64,000 nucleotides of DNA from Sphingobacteriaceae bacterium (GCA_903642215.1 CAHJWG010000001.1:62001-126000), one strand, 5' to 3'. Counted from the stretch's first letter, positions 43,592 to 52,734 are shown. The notes: generated from the letters alone by a model not told the origin. Program-made: numbers and translations.

Positions 43592-44500
43592 ATGGAAAAT
43601 GCAAACACCGTACAAGCGCCAATCACGGTACCCCGTTTGGACGTACACGATCTCGTTACCAATATTATTATCGAACAGCTTGAAAAAGGCGTTATTCCCT
43701 GGAGACAACCCTGGACAGATGATTCTCCTTCAGTGGGCCTGCCCAGAAATAAAACCACGGGCAACTACTATCGAGGTATTAACATCGTGCTGTTATGGTC
43801 GTCGTCCATCAAAAACAATTTTAAGACCGACGATTGGGGCAGCTTCAAACAGTGGCAATCGAACAAAGAAAGCATCCGCAAAGGTGAAAAAGGCAGCTTG
43901 GTCGTCTATTATGACACGATTGAAAAGGAACAAGATGGCGAACTGCAAAAGATACCATTCCTGAAATCCTCATACGTTTTTAACCGGTGCCAGTTGGCAA
44001 GCTTTGTTCCGCCTGAAATAACCGAAACAACCAACCAAAAACCAAGCTATGAGAAGATTGAAGCCGTTGATCAATTCATCCTCAATACCGGTGCTATCAT
44101 CGGCCATCACAAAGGCGGGGCCTCTTATAACCGTAAAACCGATAAGATCTCCATGCCTAAAATCGAAAGCTTCATTGAAACCGAAACCTGCACGGCAACC
44201 GAAAATTACGTTGCCACACTGTTTCACGAACTGGTGCACTGGTCTGGTGCAGAAAACCGCCTCAACCGAGTAAAAGGCAAAAAATTTGGTGACCAGGACT
44301 ACGCAAACGAAGAACTGATTGCAGAGTTTGGCGCCAGTTTTCTTACCGCAGGGTTTGGTTTAAGGACAGCCGAGAAGGGTGGTCACGCCGGTTACATCGA
44401 CCATTGGCTGAAAATCCTAAAGGAAGACAACCGTTGTATTTTCCGGGCATCCAGTGAAGGCAGTAAAGCCGTAGAGTACCTTCGTAGTCTACGACCTTGA
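43592..44500 (+). CDS. ardC: ArdC-type anti-restriction protein
   Basis: The 302-aa protein has the ArdC N-terminal ssDNA-binding domain (VTNIIIEQLEKGVIPWRQPW, NKTTGNYYRGINIVLLW, SNKESIRKGEKG). A zincin-like metallopeptidase domain follows, with HELVH at 212-216 and the downstream YANEELIAEFGASFL segment. ArdC-type proteins protect incoming single-stranded conjugative DNA from the recipient's restriction systems. The copy is full length with its active-site motif intact. It lies between the two excisionase-primase copies. Confidence 0.93.
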   Translation: MENANTVQAPITVPRLDVHDLVTNIIIEQLEKGVIPWRQPWTDDSPSVGLPRNKTTGNYYRGINIVLLWSSSIKNNFKTDDWGSFKQWQSNKESIRKGEKGSLVVYYDTIEKEQDGELQKIPFLKSSYVFNRCQLASFVPPEITETTNQKPSYEKIEAVDQFILNTGAIIGHHKGGASYNRKTDKISMPKIESFIETETCTATENYVATLFHELVHWSGAENRLNRVKGKKFGDQDYANEELIAEFGASFLTAGFGLRTAEKGGHAGYIDHWLKILKEDNRCIFRASSEGSKAVEYLRSLRP

Positions 44501-44579
44501 TTCTTTAGACAGCCAGTATCAAAAATATTGGCTGTTTTTAGTTCATTCGTATCGCTGGCAATATTTTATAAATATATAG

Positions 44580-45263
44580 TCACCTATCTTGGTTACTAAC
44601 GATAGTAGTAAAGAATGAACCTGATATTGTTTTTAAACAGGTTGACCAATCCACTACTTTTGTTTCATTCCTCAATGGATCATAGATCACTACATCAATA
44701 ATCCCTACTCCTACTTGAAATAAAGCTCTATATAAAACTACCAAGTGCTCTTCGTCATCAGAAACGTTATTTTTTATTGAAACTATCAACGGTCTTCCAT
44801 GAGGGCCAATTTGCCTTAAAATCATATTTGGAACAGGTACTCCCCTCATATAAAAGCAATTTGTAGTAAGCCGTACTGTACCGTTATCAAAAAATTTCCA
44901 TCCATTTAAAAATGTCTTAATTTGTTCTTCAGTTGCTGTACTCCAATCAAAATTACCTTGAATAGCCCTAACAATTTCTTTTTGTTCAAATTGTATATCC
45001 CTTTGATTGATCACCATCTGAATACAAGCGGCCCAGCACCACATCATATTTTGCTGTTCGCTAAAATATTTGTCAAAGCCTGGTAGTGTTACATCAACGT
45101 TGTCATATGGTTTGGATGCTAAAATAACTTGCCCATTTTGAATTATTTTTTCACCTTCTTCTATTGTGTATATAGTGTTATAACTATCCGAAGCGGTTGA
45201 AACTTGTGCATGGGAGTTTGCAATAGAAATTATAGAAAAAATAAAAATGAAGAATAGTTTCAT
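44580..45263 (-). CDS. Exported papain-like cysteine peptidase (C39/C70-like fold)
   Basis: Starting at MKLFFIFIFSIISIANSHAQ (ATG at 45263) the protein is 227 aa with a signal peptide. The catalytic Cys lies in QQNMMWCWAACIQMVINQ, the His in DDEEHLVVLYRA and the Asp in VVIYDPLRNE, the order and spacing of papain-like bacterial peptidases. The longer start at 45296 would bury the signal peptide and is unlikely. It follows a small exported protein by 7 bp. The substrate is unknown; it could process envelope proteins or act on other cells. Confidence 0.78.
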   Translation of the reverse strand: MKLFFIFIFSIISIANSHAQVSTASDSYNTIYTIEEGEKIIQNGQVILASKPYDNVDVTLPGFDKYFSEQQNMMWCWAACIQMVINQRDIQFEQKEIVRAIQGNFDWSTATEEQIKTFLNGWKFFDNGTVRLTTNCFYMRGVPVPNMILRQIGPHGRPLIVSIKNNVSDDEEHLVVLYRALFQVGVGIIDVVIYDPLRNETKVVDWSTCLKTISGSFFTTIVSNQDR

Positions 45264-45270
45264 ATTCCAA

Positions 45271-45768
45271 TTAATCTGGGATTTTTGACATCTCAATTAA
45301 ATTTCTGTACATTTTAGAGTTAGAGCAAAGCTTAATTCGTCGAAATTCTGTTAAGGTTGTCTTTTGTCCGACATGGGATTGGCCATTTTTTTCGTCTGTG
45401 AGAACATATTTCCCATCTGGTGTAAGTTTGAAACTGGAGCACAAACACCCTTCGCCAGTACTAAAAATTATGATGTAAAAATCTTGCATTACTCCTGATA
45501 TACATGAAGCCTCATCACCACCTCCGAAGCTTGGCCTTATAGCGTTCTCCTCACATCTGTTATCAAACAAAATATACTTGACTTCATTCAATGGAATCGA
45601 AAAACTTGAGCCGTTATTGCAACCATCTGTAATTATAACTTTCTCGTAATCTAAACTTATTATTTGGCCAAATAATTTAGAACCGTTTCGGTATACGACA
45701 TCTGCATGAGAAAACGTTGGTAATAATAAGCAGCTAAAAATGACTATTAGTCTCAATAAATTTAACAT
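45271..45768 (-). CDS. Exported hypothetical protein (165 aa)
   Basis: From the ATG at 45768 (MLNLLRLIVIFSCLLLPTFS) the protein has a signal peptide and a mature part with several cysteines (TDGCNNGSSFSIPL, DEASCISGVMQDF, GEGCLCSSFKL, IKLCSNSKM), probably disulfide-linked. The frame is open up to 45813, but that start would block secretion. It overlaps the end of the upstream membrane-protein gene by 35 bp and precedes the cysteine peptidase by 7 bp. No family is recognised. Confidence 0.65.
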   Translation of the reverse strand: MLNLLRLIVIFSCLLLPTFSHADVVYRNGSKLFGQIISLDYEKVIITDGCNNGSSFSIPLNEVKYILFDNRCEENAIRPSFGGGDEASCISGVMQDFYIIIFSTGEGCLCSSFKLTPDGKYVLTDEKNGQSHVGQKTTLTEFRRIKLCSNSKMYRNLIEMSKIPD

Positions 45769-46363
45769 TACTTTTTGGTAATCTGAAGATATTGGGAAAT
45801 GATTTTTTTCCATCTTTTTTTAGATTAAGTGGTTTAAAAATTAATACATAATCTTTATCAATTAGTAACAAGCGGTAGTTAGAAGTTTTTGAAAATGGAT
45901 TATCTATTGAAAAATCTTCCGGCAAAGAATCATCCGTAATATTGATTATTTCAGGAAGAGAACTTGTACTATCGTATATGTCCTCTTTTCCAATTTGGTT
46001 TCCTGCAAACCTCGCTGTAAAATAAGAAATTATAAATAATAGAATAATAACCAAGTATCCTAATACAATTCGTCTTTCAACATAGGGTTTGTAAGAAATT
46101 TTGAGAAAATAATTGTCTGAAATTTGCCAAATTAATAGCGCAAGATAAATTATAATTATATAATACTTTTCAAATAAAAGTTGAACTCCTCTGTAAATTA
46201 CATGGGAATTAGAAAGATCTAAAAACTGAAATCTTATACCAAATGAAGTGTAATAAGCATCTAAAGAACATAGACCAACAAATAGAATCAATACACCTAA
46301 TAAAATAAATTGGTCTTTAAATAGGGACGCCAAAGTTTCAATATTTTCTTTTTTGTTGGGCAT
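45734..46363 (-). CDS. Membrane protein of unknown function (209 aa)
   Basis: Three hydrophobic helices are visible (FILLGVLILFVGLCSLDAYY, YIIIIYLALLIWQI, IVLGYLVIILLFIISYFTARF), followed by a soluble C-terminal part (SNYRLLLIDKDYVLIFKPLN). It is first in a three-gene minus-strand operon with the exported hypothetical protein and the papain-like peptidase. No family is recognised. The region is AT-rich compared with the flanking mobilisation genes. Confidence 0.65.
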   Translation of the reverse strand: MPNKKENIETLASLFKDQFILLGVLILFVGLCSLDAYYTSFGIRFQFLDLSNSHVIYRGVQLLFEKYYIIIIYLALLIWQISDNYFLKISYKPYVERRIVLGYLVIILLFIISYFTARFAGNQIGKEDIYDSTSSLPEIINITDDSLPEDFSIDNPFSKTSNYRLLLIDKDYVLIFKPLNLKKDGKKSFPNIFRLPKSNVKFIETNSHF

Positions 46364-46734
46364 TAATTTAAATAATAAATTTAACCATTTTCATCGGTTA
46401 ACTGACCACTTATAAAAGTAACCGAACTCGTGTTATCCGCTTCTTTATTGTTATCATTTCAACGTATCCCTTTCATTAGAATAAGTAGTTATAGCAACAG
46501 CTATGTGAGAAATCTTGTCTAAGATAAATAATTAAACTATTGATAAATAACTTTTTAGTATAAAAACCACTAAAATTTCATCTCTTTATTCAGTTAAAAT
46601 TATTATTTATCAATAGGACAATAAACCTATTCCTTTACTTATGGGTATATGTTAGGACTTCATACCCATTTACCCGATAAGACCGGATCCTTTCTGCTTA
46701 TTCAGTCGGCAAACGAAAACCCAGGAGTTTATCC
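46364..46734. other. Leader of duplicated module copy 2
   Basis: There is no gene here. From about 46606 the sequence matches the leader of copy 1 (TTTATCAATAGGACA and ATATGTTAGGACTTC-type segments against 42197 onwards), including AGGAG before the excisionase ATG. The part before 46606 is AT-rich with no assignable signal. Confidence 0.5.
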
Positions 46735-46926
46735 ATGCGAGAGGTTCACCTTGAACCATTGCTCGAACGCAAGTCAGCAGCAAAATATTTAGTAATTTCC
46801 ACAGGAACACTTGCCGTTTGGGACTGCACCTAACGCTACGACCTCAAACCCAATAAAGTTGAACGTGCGGTGCGTTACCGCCGTGACGACCTTAATAACT
46901 TCCTCAATAACCAACTCAAGCCATAG
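46735..46926 (+). pseudogene. Excisionase-like gene, copy 2, with an in-frame stop
   Basis: This has the same 192-bp length and frame as the intact copy at 42326. It starts MREVHLEPLLERKSAAKYL, but a TAA at 46832-46834 follows WDCT, cutting the protein to 32 residues. The AGGAG ribosome site and the distal part (RAVRYRRDDLNNFLN) are conserved. Confidence 0.85.
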
Positions 46927-46938
46927 GCAGGGCAAAGC

Positions 46939-47811
46939 ATGAATATCGAACGGGCAAAGACAATACCACTCACCGAAATCATGCAGCGGATTGGTGCAGT
47001 GACGGTAAAAGAAATGTCAAAAGACATTTGGTACAAATCACCCTTCCGGGAAGAAAAAACCGCAAGCTTTCACATTAAACCCAAAGAAAATCTCTGTTGG
47101 GACTTTGGCGAAGGCAAAGGTGGTGGACCAATAGAATTTGCCATGATCTACCTTGCCTCCAAAGGCGAGGATAGTACAGTAGTCGATGCGCTGCGTTGGC
47201 TGCGCAATATGACGGCCATCCCATTTACTTTCCACATCAAACCCATTGCCAGAAGCAAAACTAAGCCTTGGATATTACTGAAATCGAAACCAATTGAACA
47301 TCTTGCCCTGATCCGGTATTTAGAACAAAAGCGCGGCATACCGCTCAAATTGGCAAAGCAGTATTTGGTTGAAGTCCATGTCCGCCATCCCAACAGTGGG
47401 AGGTAAATGTACGCTCTTGGTTTTAAAAACGAGGATGGCGGTTATGAGTTTCGCAATCCTTTTTTCAAAAGCTGCGTTACGCCAAAGACCATTACTTTTA
47501 TCCGTGGCACTGTGGCAAAACCACCGGCAATAAATATTTTCGAGGGTTTTATGGATTATCTTTCTGCGGTGATTCGCAAGTCGGAAATCGTTTTACAAAA
47601 CGATACTATTTGCCTGAATTCACTTTATTGTTTGGATCGGGCGTTTCCTTACATTATCGGTTACGGCTACCAGACCTTGCATAACTGGCTTGATAACAAC
47701 AAGGCCGGACAGAGGGCAACTAACCTTATTGCCGAATTTGTCAGAACGCAGGAAGGGTTAAAGCATCAGCCGATGAACGGTCTTTACCATGTAGCAACGC
47801 TTAATTCTTAA
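46939..47811 (+). pseudogene. Toprim primase-like gene, copy 2, split by an in-frame stop
   Basis: The first part (155 aa, ATG at 46939) has a DnaG zinc-finger-like domain (YKSPFREEKTASFHIKPKEN, DFGEGKGGGPIEFAM) though the usual zinc-binding cysteines are mostly absent. A TAA at 47404-47406 interrupts it. The same frame continues from ATG 47407 with ALGFKNEDGGYEFRNPFF, INIFEGFMDYLSAV and the toprim-like LHNWLDNNKAGQRA. Copy 1 reads straight through the stop position, so this is a nonsense mutation. The two halves could in principle be translated separately. Confidence 0.8.
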
Positions 47812-47951
47812 ATCTAACTTTATGAAGGATTTTCCTAGAACGAGAATTTAAAACTTTGTCTCAAAGCTATAACTACATACTTTTTGTAAATAAATTATTA
47901 TTATTGAACATATAATTAAACTTATAGAAAAATAGTATCTATGATTTCCCT

Positions 47952-48770
47952 ATGAATAAATTTTTAATTCTCTTTTTAACGCCATTAGTCGCAATTTTAT
48001 TAATTATTCTTAAAATTCCCGCACTTGAATCTAGGATCGAAGATATTAATCCCAATGCTCCTTTTTACATAAGTATATTTTTAATATGTGCAACTGTAGT
48101 TAATTATTACGTGTACATATACTCACCATATAAAAGATTTGAAAGGTTAGCGATAAATAAATGGAATACTTTGGATGAGCAAATTAAACGGATAAGCGAA
48201 ACTTACTCTAATTATGGTGAGTTATCATTTAATTTAATGATTGAAAAAGTAACGTTGTGTTATGCTATAGAACCAGAAGATGTTAAGGAGACTATTAATA
48301 AAATGTCGAGCACCAAGAAAAAGATTTGGACTGCGATATATAAGACAACTTTTCTTCCGTTTGACAAAAAGTTTAGACTTATAGGTAAAGTCTTTAACAT
48401 AATATATCAAGCAGGGAATACCCCTGTTGATCAACGTTTCAAAATTACCCGAAATCAAGGCGTTTGCGGTGAAGTTTTTAAGTCAGGAAGTAGAACACGA
48501 GGAGTGTCATTAAAAGATGCAGATATTATAAAAAGTTTTAACTTTAACCCAGAGCAGATAGAGCTTACTAAGGATCTCGTTATAGTCGTTTCTACTCCCA
48601 TAAGAATAGTTTCAAAACAAATAAATAAACAAAAATTCAAAGTTATAGGTGTTTTAAATGTAGAAAGTAAATCTCCAGCGTCGGAACAATTAATTACCGA
48701 TAAAGATATTAGGTGGGTTTTTTTTAGAAATATTGAGGATATTGCCAATTTATACAGAAGCTTGATATAA
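47952..48770 (+). CDS. Membrane-anchored hypothetical protein with a GAF-like C-terminal domain (272 aa)
   Basis: Two N-terminal membrane helices (FLILFLTPLVAILLIILKI, FYISIFLICATVVNYYVYI) are followed by a helical linker and a C-terminal domain. That domain contains GVCGEVFKSGSRTRG and LTKDLVIVVSTPIRIV ... KFKVIGVLNVES, a pattern typical of GAF sensory domains. No output domain is present. The small gene at 48823 follows in the same direction. Function unknown; a small-molecule sensor is plausible. Confidence 0.6.
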   Translation: MNKFLILFLTPLVAILLIILKIPALESRIEDINPNAPFYISIFLICATVVNYYVYIYSPYKRFERLAINKWNTLDEQIKRISETYSNYGELSFNLMIEKVTLCYAIEPEDVKETINKMSSTKKKIWTAIYKTTFLPFDKKFRLIGKVFNIIYQAGNTPVDQRFKITRNQGVCGEVFKSGSRTRGVSLKDADIIKSFNFNPEQIELTKDLVIVVSTPIRIVSKQINKQKFKVIGVLNVESKSPASEQLITDKDIRWVFFRNIEDIANLYRSLI

Positions 48771-48822
48771 AACTCTTTGTATGGTACAAACGTATTAATA
48801 ATTAACAAATAAGGAAATCAAC

Positions 48823-49074
48823 ATGACAACATTAGAAAAAGATGAAGTAACTCGAAGAGAGGTTACCTTAACAGAAAATGGCGAACTTAAGAAGGTTTTC
48901 GTTGAAGAATTTAGAGATAAAAATGGTTTCTATGCGAGTGAAACGCAACCTTCTATTTCTGGATCAGAAGTAACCTACGCCACCGCTATGCAAGCATTGA
49001 ACGATTCTTTAAAAGATGCTCGAAGAATTTTAGGTAGAACAAAATCAAAACAGCAGGAAGTAACTGTTTTATAG
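48823..49074 (+). CDS. Small charged hypothetical protein (83 aa)
   Basis: The 83-aa hydrophilic protein (MTTLEKDEVTRREVTLTENG at the start) has alternating charged residues, no signal peptide and no membrane helix. An AAGGAAA sequence precedes the ATG. It follows the GAF-like membrane protein by 52 bp and may share its transcript. Near its 3' side an inverted repeat (AACGAATGAGCTTTC / GAAAGCTCATTCGTT, about 49103-49134) forms a terminator-like hairpin. No family is recognised. Confidence 0.55.
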   Translation: MTTLEKDEVTRREVTLTENGELKKVFVEEFRDKNGFYASETQPSISGSEVTYATAMQALNDSLKDARRILGRTKSKQQEVTVL

Positions 49075-49102
49075 ATAAATATTCAGCTTTTCTAATAATT
49101 AA

Positions 49103-49134
49103 ACGAATGAGCTTTCAATGAAAGCTCATTCGTT
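49103..49134. terminator. Hairpin between convergent genes
   Basis: AACGAATGAGCTTTC is followed after a very short loop by GAAAGCTCATTCGTT, giving a 15-bp perfect stem. It lies between the convergent genes ending at 49074 and 49126 and can stop transcription from both sides. The coordinates are approximate by one or two bases. Confidence 0.7.
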
Positions 49135-49515
49135 ATTTAGGAATTGTATTTCCTCTATTATATAAAAGCTACTGTCACATACATTTTCATATCTTCTATG
49201 TAGACAAAATAATTTTTTGGGAAAATTTACAATTAATTCATAGAATAAATTTTGCAAATTCACTCCTTTTATTAAAATTTTTTCCATAGTTGAAATAAGA
49301 AAAATTGTATTGTCGTTGGGTAAAAACTCTCCCGAAATCAAATAAGCATAATTCATAAATTTCATCCTACCATCTGGCCAAACAAAGCAAAGGTTACGCA
49401 CATGACTGGGCGTATCATAATTCTCACTAGCTCGATAACCTTTATCCAAACGTTCTTCACCAGCGGGATCATTTTCCCGCATTTTCTTTAAATCAGTTTT
49501 AAAATTCAGGCTCAT
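49126..49515 (-). CDS. Hypothetical protein overlapping the relaxase 3' end (129 aa)
   Basis: The 129-aa protein starts inside the last codons of the relaxase gene (17-bp overlap), so it is translationally coupled to it. It is soluble, with no signal peptide, and includes NLCFVWPDGRMKFMNYAYLI and EFLPNDNTIFLISTMEKI, a beta-rich pattern. No family is recognised. Its position suggests cargo or an accessory of the mobilisation operon. Confidence 0.6.
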   Translation of the reverse strand: MSLNFKTDLKKMRENDPAGEERLDKGYRASENYDTPSHVRNLCFVWPDGRMKFMNYAYLISGEFLPNDNTIFLISTMEKILIKGVNLQNLFYELIVNFPKKLFCLHRRYENVCDSSFYIIEEIQFLNNE

Positions 49516-52246
49516 AATCTTTATCCTTTTGAATTGGTTTTAAATTGATATTTTCCTTTGGTTGCTTGTATTGGTATTGTTCCGCGTATTTATTCCGTTC
49601 CAACTGCTCCACCATATCACTGTGCGCGTTTTGTTTTTCTATCAGTTCTAAAGCAGACCTGCGGTCACCAACGGCAGAAGCGTTTTCTAGCAACGCTTCT
49701 TTATCATCCGTGTAGATATGCACCGCATCCCGCCCCCTGGAAACCGATACATAAAATTGCTTTGCATCCGTGGCCGAAAACGTCGAGGCAGGTTGCGAAA
49801 TAAACACTTCGTCCACCGTTTTGCCTTGCGAAGAATGAGAAGTCGTACAATAAGCATGAACAATGTGCCCGAAATCTTTATCCAGGAAAAAAGTTGCTTT
49901 GCTTGCCGTATTTTTCAAAACAATTTTACCCGATTTGTTCACCGATACCACTTCCAACGCCTGGCCATTGTTCAGCCGCTTTTCCTGCGCATCGAAAGCA
50001 TTACGGGTAATTTTGACCTTATCGCCTTTGGACAAAGCCAGTTCCGATTGATGGAAAATATCAAAAGCTGCCGCTTTATCCAGCGGCAACTCGCTTTCTT
50101 CGCCTTGTGTATTTTTCAAGGTAACGGCTTTGTCCGTTACGGCATCAACCGACCAGATACTGCCGCGTTTGATCTTTGGCACGTTCTGGCTGAACTGGAC
50201 AATTTGCCCTTTCTCAAAATTGCGCCAGTCCGATTTCTGCGCTTCGGTCAGATTCTTATTGCTAAGTTTGGTCGCTACCAGTTCCCGTTTGCCAAGCAGC
50301 TTTGCCGCTTTTAATTTTCCGCGCACTTCTTCCGTTACCGCTTCGCTTTGCTTATGGGTTGGGGACACGATCAACGCCGTTTTACCCTTTTTTACGGTGG
50401 CAATATAATCGCTCACCAGTGCCTCATTTGGCTTCGTGGTTTTAACGTCCTTGATGACGCCCATACTTTCCAATTTCGCAAAGCCAGCTTTGATATTGCC
50501 TTTAGACAATTCCTCCACCGCCTGCCGGTAATCCAGGTTCCGTTGCCGGCGGATTAGGCTCACTTCCGCCGCTTCAATTCCCGCTACGGTATTGAGGATA
50601 CGTAGCGCATCGCCGCGGACAACGCTGGCATGTTGCCTGGTATCACCGCCCAGGATTAGCCGTGCCTGTTTTCTACCAGCCAGATCAAGCAGGGCGGTCA
50701 TGTCTTTAGTCCCGAGCAGCCCAGCCTCATCTACCCACAACACCCCGCCTTGCAGCCCGTCCTGGAGGTTCTTGTCGACGAGCAGTTTTGCCACCGTTTC
50801 CGCATTGGTAAACCCTTCCTGCATGAGTACGCCCCTAGAAGCTTCGGCAGTCGGCGCAACAACGGTAACTTTTTTCCCTGCCTGTTCCATTAAGGGGATG
50901 GCTTCGCGCATAAGGGTTGTTTTACCCGTTCCAGCACCGCCGCGCACAATTGACACCTGATGGCTTGTGGTCAGCACATGGGTAACGGCAGCAGCTTGCC
51001 CGCCAGATACTTCCTTGTATTCCGGTGCCTTGCTGTAAAGTGGCCTGAACCTGCCTTGCCCAGTCCTGGCAAGCTTTACCATGCGTTGTTCTTCTTTCAG
51101 CACTTGATGAGTTGTGCAAAGAATGCGCTGTTTTTCCTTGACGTGTATAATTTGTTTGTCTTGCTCAAACCTGTTTGTAATTTCATTAAGGGTAACAGAA
51201 CGGAGACCAATACTTTGCCGGTAAGCCGTTGCCAATATCCTTCTTCCATCCATCACCGAAGCCCGTTCAAAAGCATGGTCTAAGGCATGGCTCACACAGT
51301 CATCTGCAACGACCAATTCCATTTCTTTTTCCGTCGCAAAGCGGATAAGCTGTTCCTGTTCCCCTGGCTCGTAAACCGCCTGTTCCCTGATCTGCTCCTG
51401 CCATTCGGTTTTGAGTTCGGCCATGCTTAGCCCTTTTTGCTTTTTGCCGCGTGTCCGTGCGCCCAGGCCATCCAGTTCTTTGGCATCCGTAATGCCTTTT
51501 TCTTTAGCAAACTGCCCAATCTCATTACTGCGCTTGCTAAACAAACCGATCACGCCTTGCGGGACACCGGCGATTTCAAAAGAGGTATCAGTGCGCCTGA
51601 TCTGGTAACCCAGATCCATCAATTTATCCGAAAGTATTTTGTGGAAGCGTTGCTGGTAATAGGGCATATCGCGTTTGATGTCCCGGAACTGCCCGGCTTT
51701 GATTTTTTGTTCGGACTCGTCCCAGGTGGCGTTGAAAACAAAACAATGGCTATGCAGGTGCGGGTCGGGAGCAGAACCATCCACCGGCCTTGCCGTCTGG
51801 TGGGTAAAATCCGCCCATACCAGTTCACCCGTTGCCCGGTCATCATAAGCCCCGCCTTTGCGCACCCTGGTTTTGCTATCGGCCTCAATATCCCGCATGG
51901 TTTCGGTAACGCTTGCCTGGAACGCATTTAGGATATGGTCATCACCGGAAAGGGCATGGATAATCGAAACGGATTTAGGCGAATGAAAATTGATGTCGTA
52001 ACCGACCGTGCGTTCTTCACGGGTACGCGGCGTTAATTGTTCGCCGGTATAAGGGTGGACGTTTTCACACAGCGCGAAAAAGGTTTCTTTATCCGCCATG
52101 ACCCCCAGCCCCAACCGGTCAGCCAGGTTGCCCATGTACCGCCCCTGCAGTTCCTGGTCGTCCATGTAATAATCGGACTTTTGTAGGGAAGCGGTAAAAT
52201 AGGCTTTGGCATGGCCAGCCGAACTGCTTTGGATCATCCGTATCAT
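49499..52246 (-). CDS. MobF-family relaxase-helicase (TrwC/TraI-like)
   Basis: The 915-aa protein has an N-terminal TrwC-type relaxase domain: tyrosines in SDYYMDD (26-27), VGYDINFHSPKSVSII (82-97), and the histidine triad DPHLHSHCFVFN (His163, 165, 167). It has a C-terminal RecD/UvrD-type helicase with Walker A GGAGTGKTTLM (about residue 430), LWVDEAGLLGT (Walker B) and VHAYCTTSHSSQGKTVDEVF near the end. It nicks oriT, stays bound to the 5' end and unwinds the transferred strand. All motifs look intact. An initiator at Met4 (52237) is equally possible. The visible GC content is higher than in the RiPP region. Confidence 0.95.
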   Translation of the reverse strand: MIRMIQSSSAGHAKAYFTASLQKSDYYMDDQELQGRYMGNLADRLGLGVMADKETFFALCENVHPYTGEQLTPRTREERTVGYDINFHSPKSVSIIHALSGDDHILNAFQASVTETMRDIEADSKTRVRKGGAYDDRATGELVWADFTHQTARPVDGSAPDPHLHSHCFVFNATWDESEQKIKAGQFRDIKRDMPYYQQRFHKILSDKLMDLGYQIRRTDTSFEIAGVPQGVIGLFSKRSNEIGQFAKEKGITDAKELDGLGARTRGKKQKGLSMAELKTEWQEQIREQAVYEPGEQEQLIRFATEKEMELVVADDCVSHALDHAFERASVMDGRRILATAYRQSIGLRSVTLNEITNRFEQDKQIIHVKEKQRILCTTHQVLKEEQRMVKLARTGQGRFRPLYSKAPEYKEVSGGQAAAVTHVLTTSHQVSIVRGGAGTGKTTLMREAIPLMEQAGKKVTVVAPTAEASRGVLMQEGFTNAETVAKLLVDKNLQDGLQGGVLWVDEAGLLGTKDMTALLDLAGRKQARLILGGDTRQHASVVRGDALRILNTVAGIEAAEVSLIRRQRNLDYRQAVEELSKGNIKAGFAKLESMGVIKDVKTTKPNEALVSDYIATVKKGKTALIVSPTHKQSEAVTEEVRGKLKAAKLLGKRELVATKLSNKNLTEAQKSDWRNFEKGQIVQFSQNVPKIKRGSIWSVDAVTDKAVTLKNTQGEESELPLDKAAAFDIFHQSELALSKGDKVKITRNAFDAQEKRLNNGQALEVVSVNKSGKIVLKNTASKATFFLDKDFGHIVHAYCTTSHSSQGKTVDEVFISQPASTFSATDAKQFYVSVSRGRDAVHIYTDDKEALLENASAVGDRRSALELIEKQNAHSDMVEQLERNKYAEQYQYKQPKENINLKPIQKDKDYEPEF

Positions 52247-52257
52247 AAGCTGCCTTA

Positions 52258-52734
52258 TTAATCTTTGTCCAAATCAATTTCCGGGTTATTTTTTTCTACT
52301 GCTTTGTCCTGAATTGCGTTTTCCTTGCCAAACATTTCCCGAAACCAATTGATCCGGGTATCCTGCATGGCTGCCGACGCTTTTAGTTCCGCCTCCGCTT
52401 TATCTTTGGGTGTTTGCTTTTCGCACCACATGCCAACTTCGTTACAAACCTGGTCGGTAAGCTGTACGTCCAAAGCATAACTGGCTTGCAGTTCCAGTTC
52501 GGGGCAGTTCTTTCTAACTTCCTTGTTCATTTCTTTCTTGAAGTCCGAAACCGCCTTTACCTTTTCCCGGTACAGTTCGAGGTTTTGTTTATCTGTATAG
52601 CCTTCACCAACTCCCATCGATTTATTGATCGCATGGATTTTTTGCTGCATCTCAAAAACCGGCTTGTTTAAAAAACCGAGTTCCGAAGAAAAGCGTGGGT
52701 TGAGGTAATGGGCACCATTGTGTACAAACTGCAT
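52258..52734 (-). CDS. Mobilisation accessory hypothetical protein (158 aa)
   Basis: The 158-aa soluble protein is helical and charged (LELYREKVKAVSDFKKEMNK, TPKDKAEAELKASAAMQDTR), with an acidic tail. It ends 11 bp before the relaxase start, on the same strand, so both are probably one operon. The location suggests a relaxosome accessory protein. No DNA-binding motif is evident and no family is recognised. Confidence 0.65.
   Translation of the reverse strand: MQFVHNGAHYLNPRFSSELGFLNKPVFEMQQKIHAINKSMGVGEGYTDKQNLELYREKVKAVSDFKKEMNKEVRKNCPELELQASYALDVQLTDQVCNEVGMWCEKQTPKDKAEAELKASAAMQDTRINWFREMFGKENAIQDKAVEKNNPEIDLDKD

Larger units (their letters stand above)
46606..47811. repeat. Copy 2 of the duplicated leader-excisionase-primase module
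   Basis: This block has the same order as 42197-43341: conserved leader, 192-bp excisionase frame, 12-bp gap, primase-like frame. Here the primase has kept its N-terminal zinc-finger-like segment, but both genes carry in-frame stop codons. The copies are diverged, so the duplication is old or they came from two related elements. Confidence 0.75.

Noticed and set aside
49558..51931. Open frames of up to 198 codons opposite the relaxase
   Set aside because: These are antisense shadows of a long GC-rich gene that has all MobF and helicase motifs.
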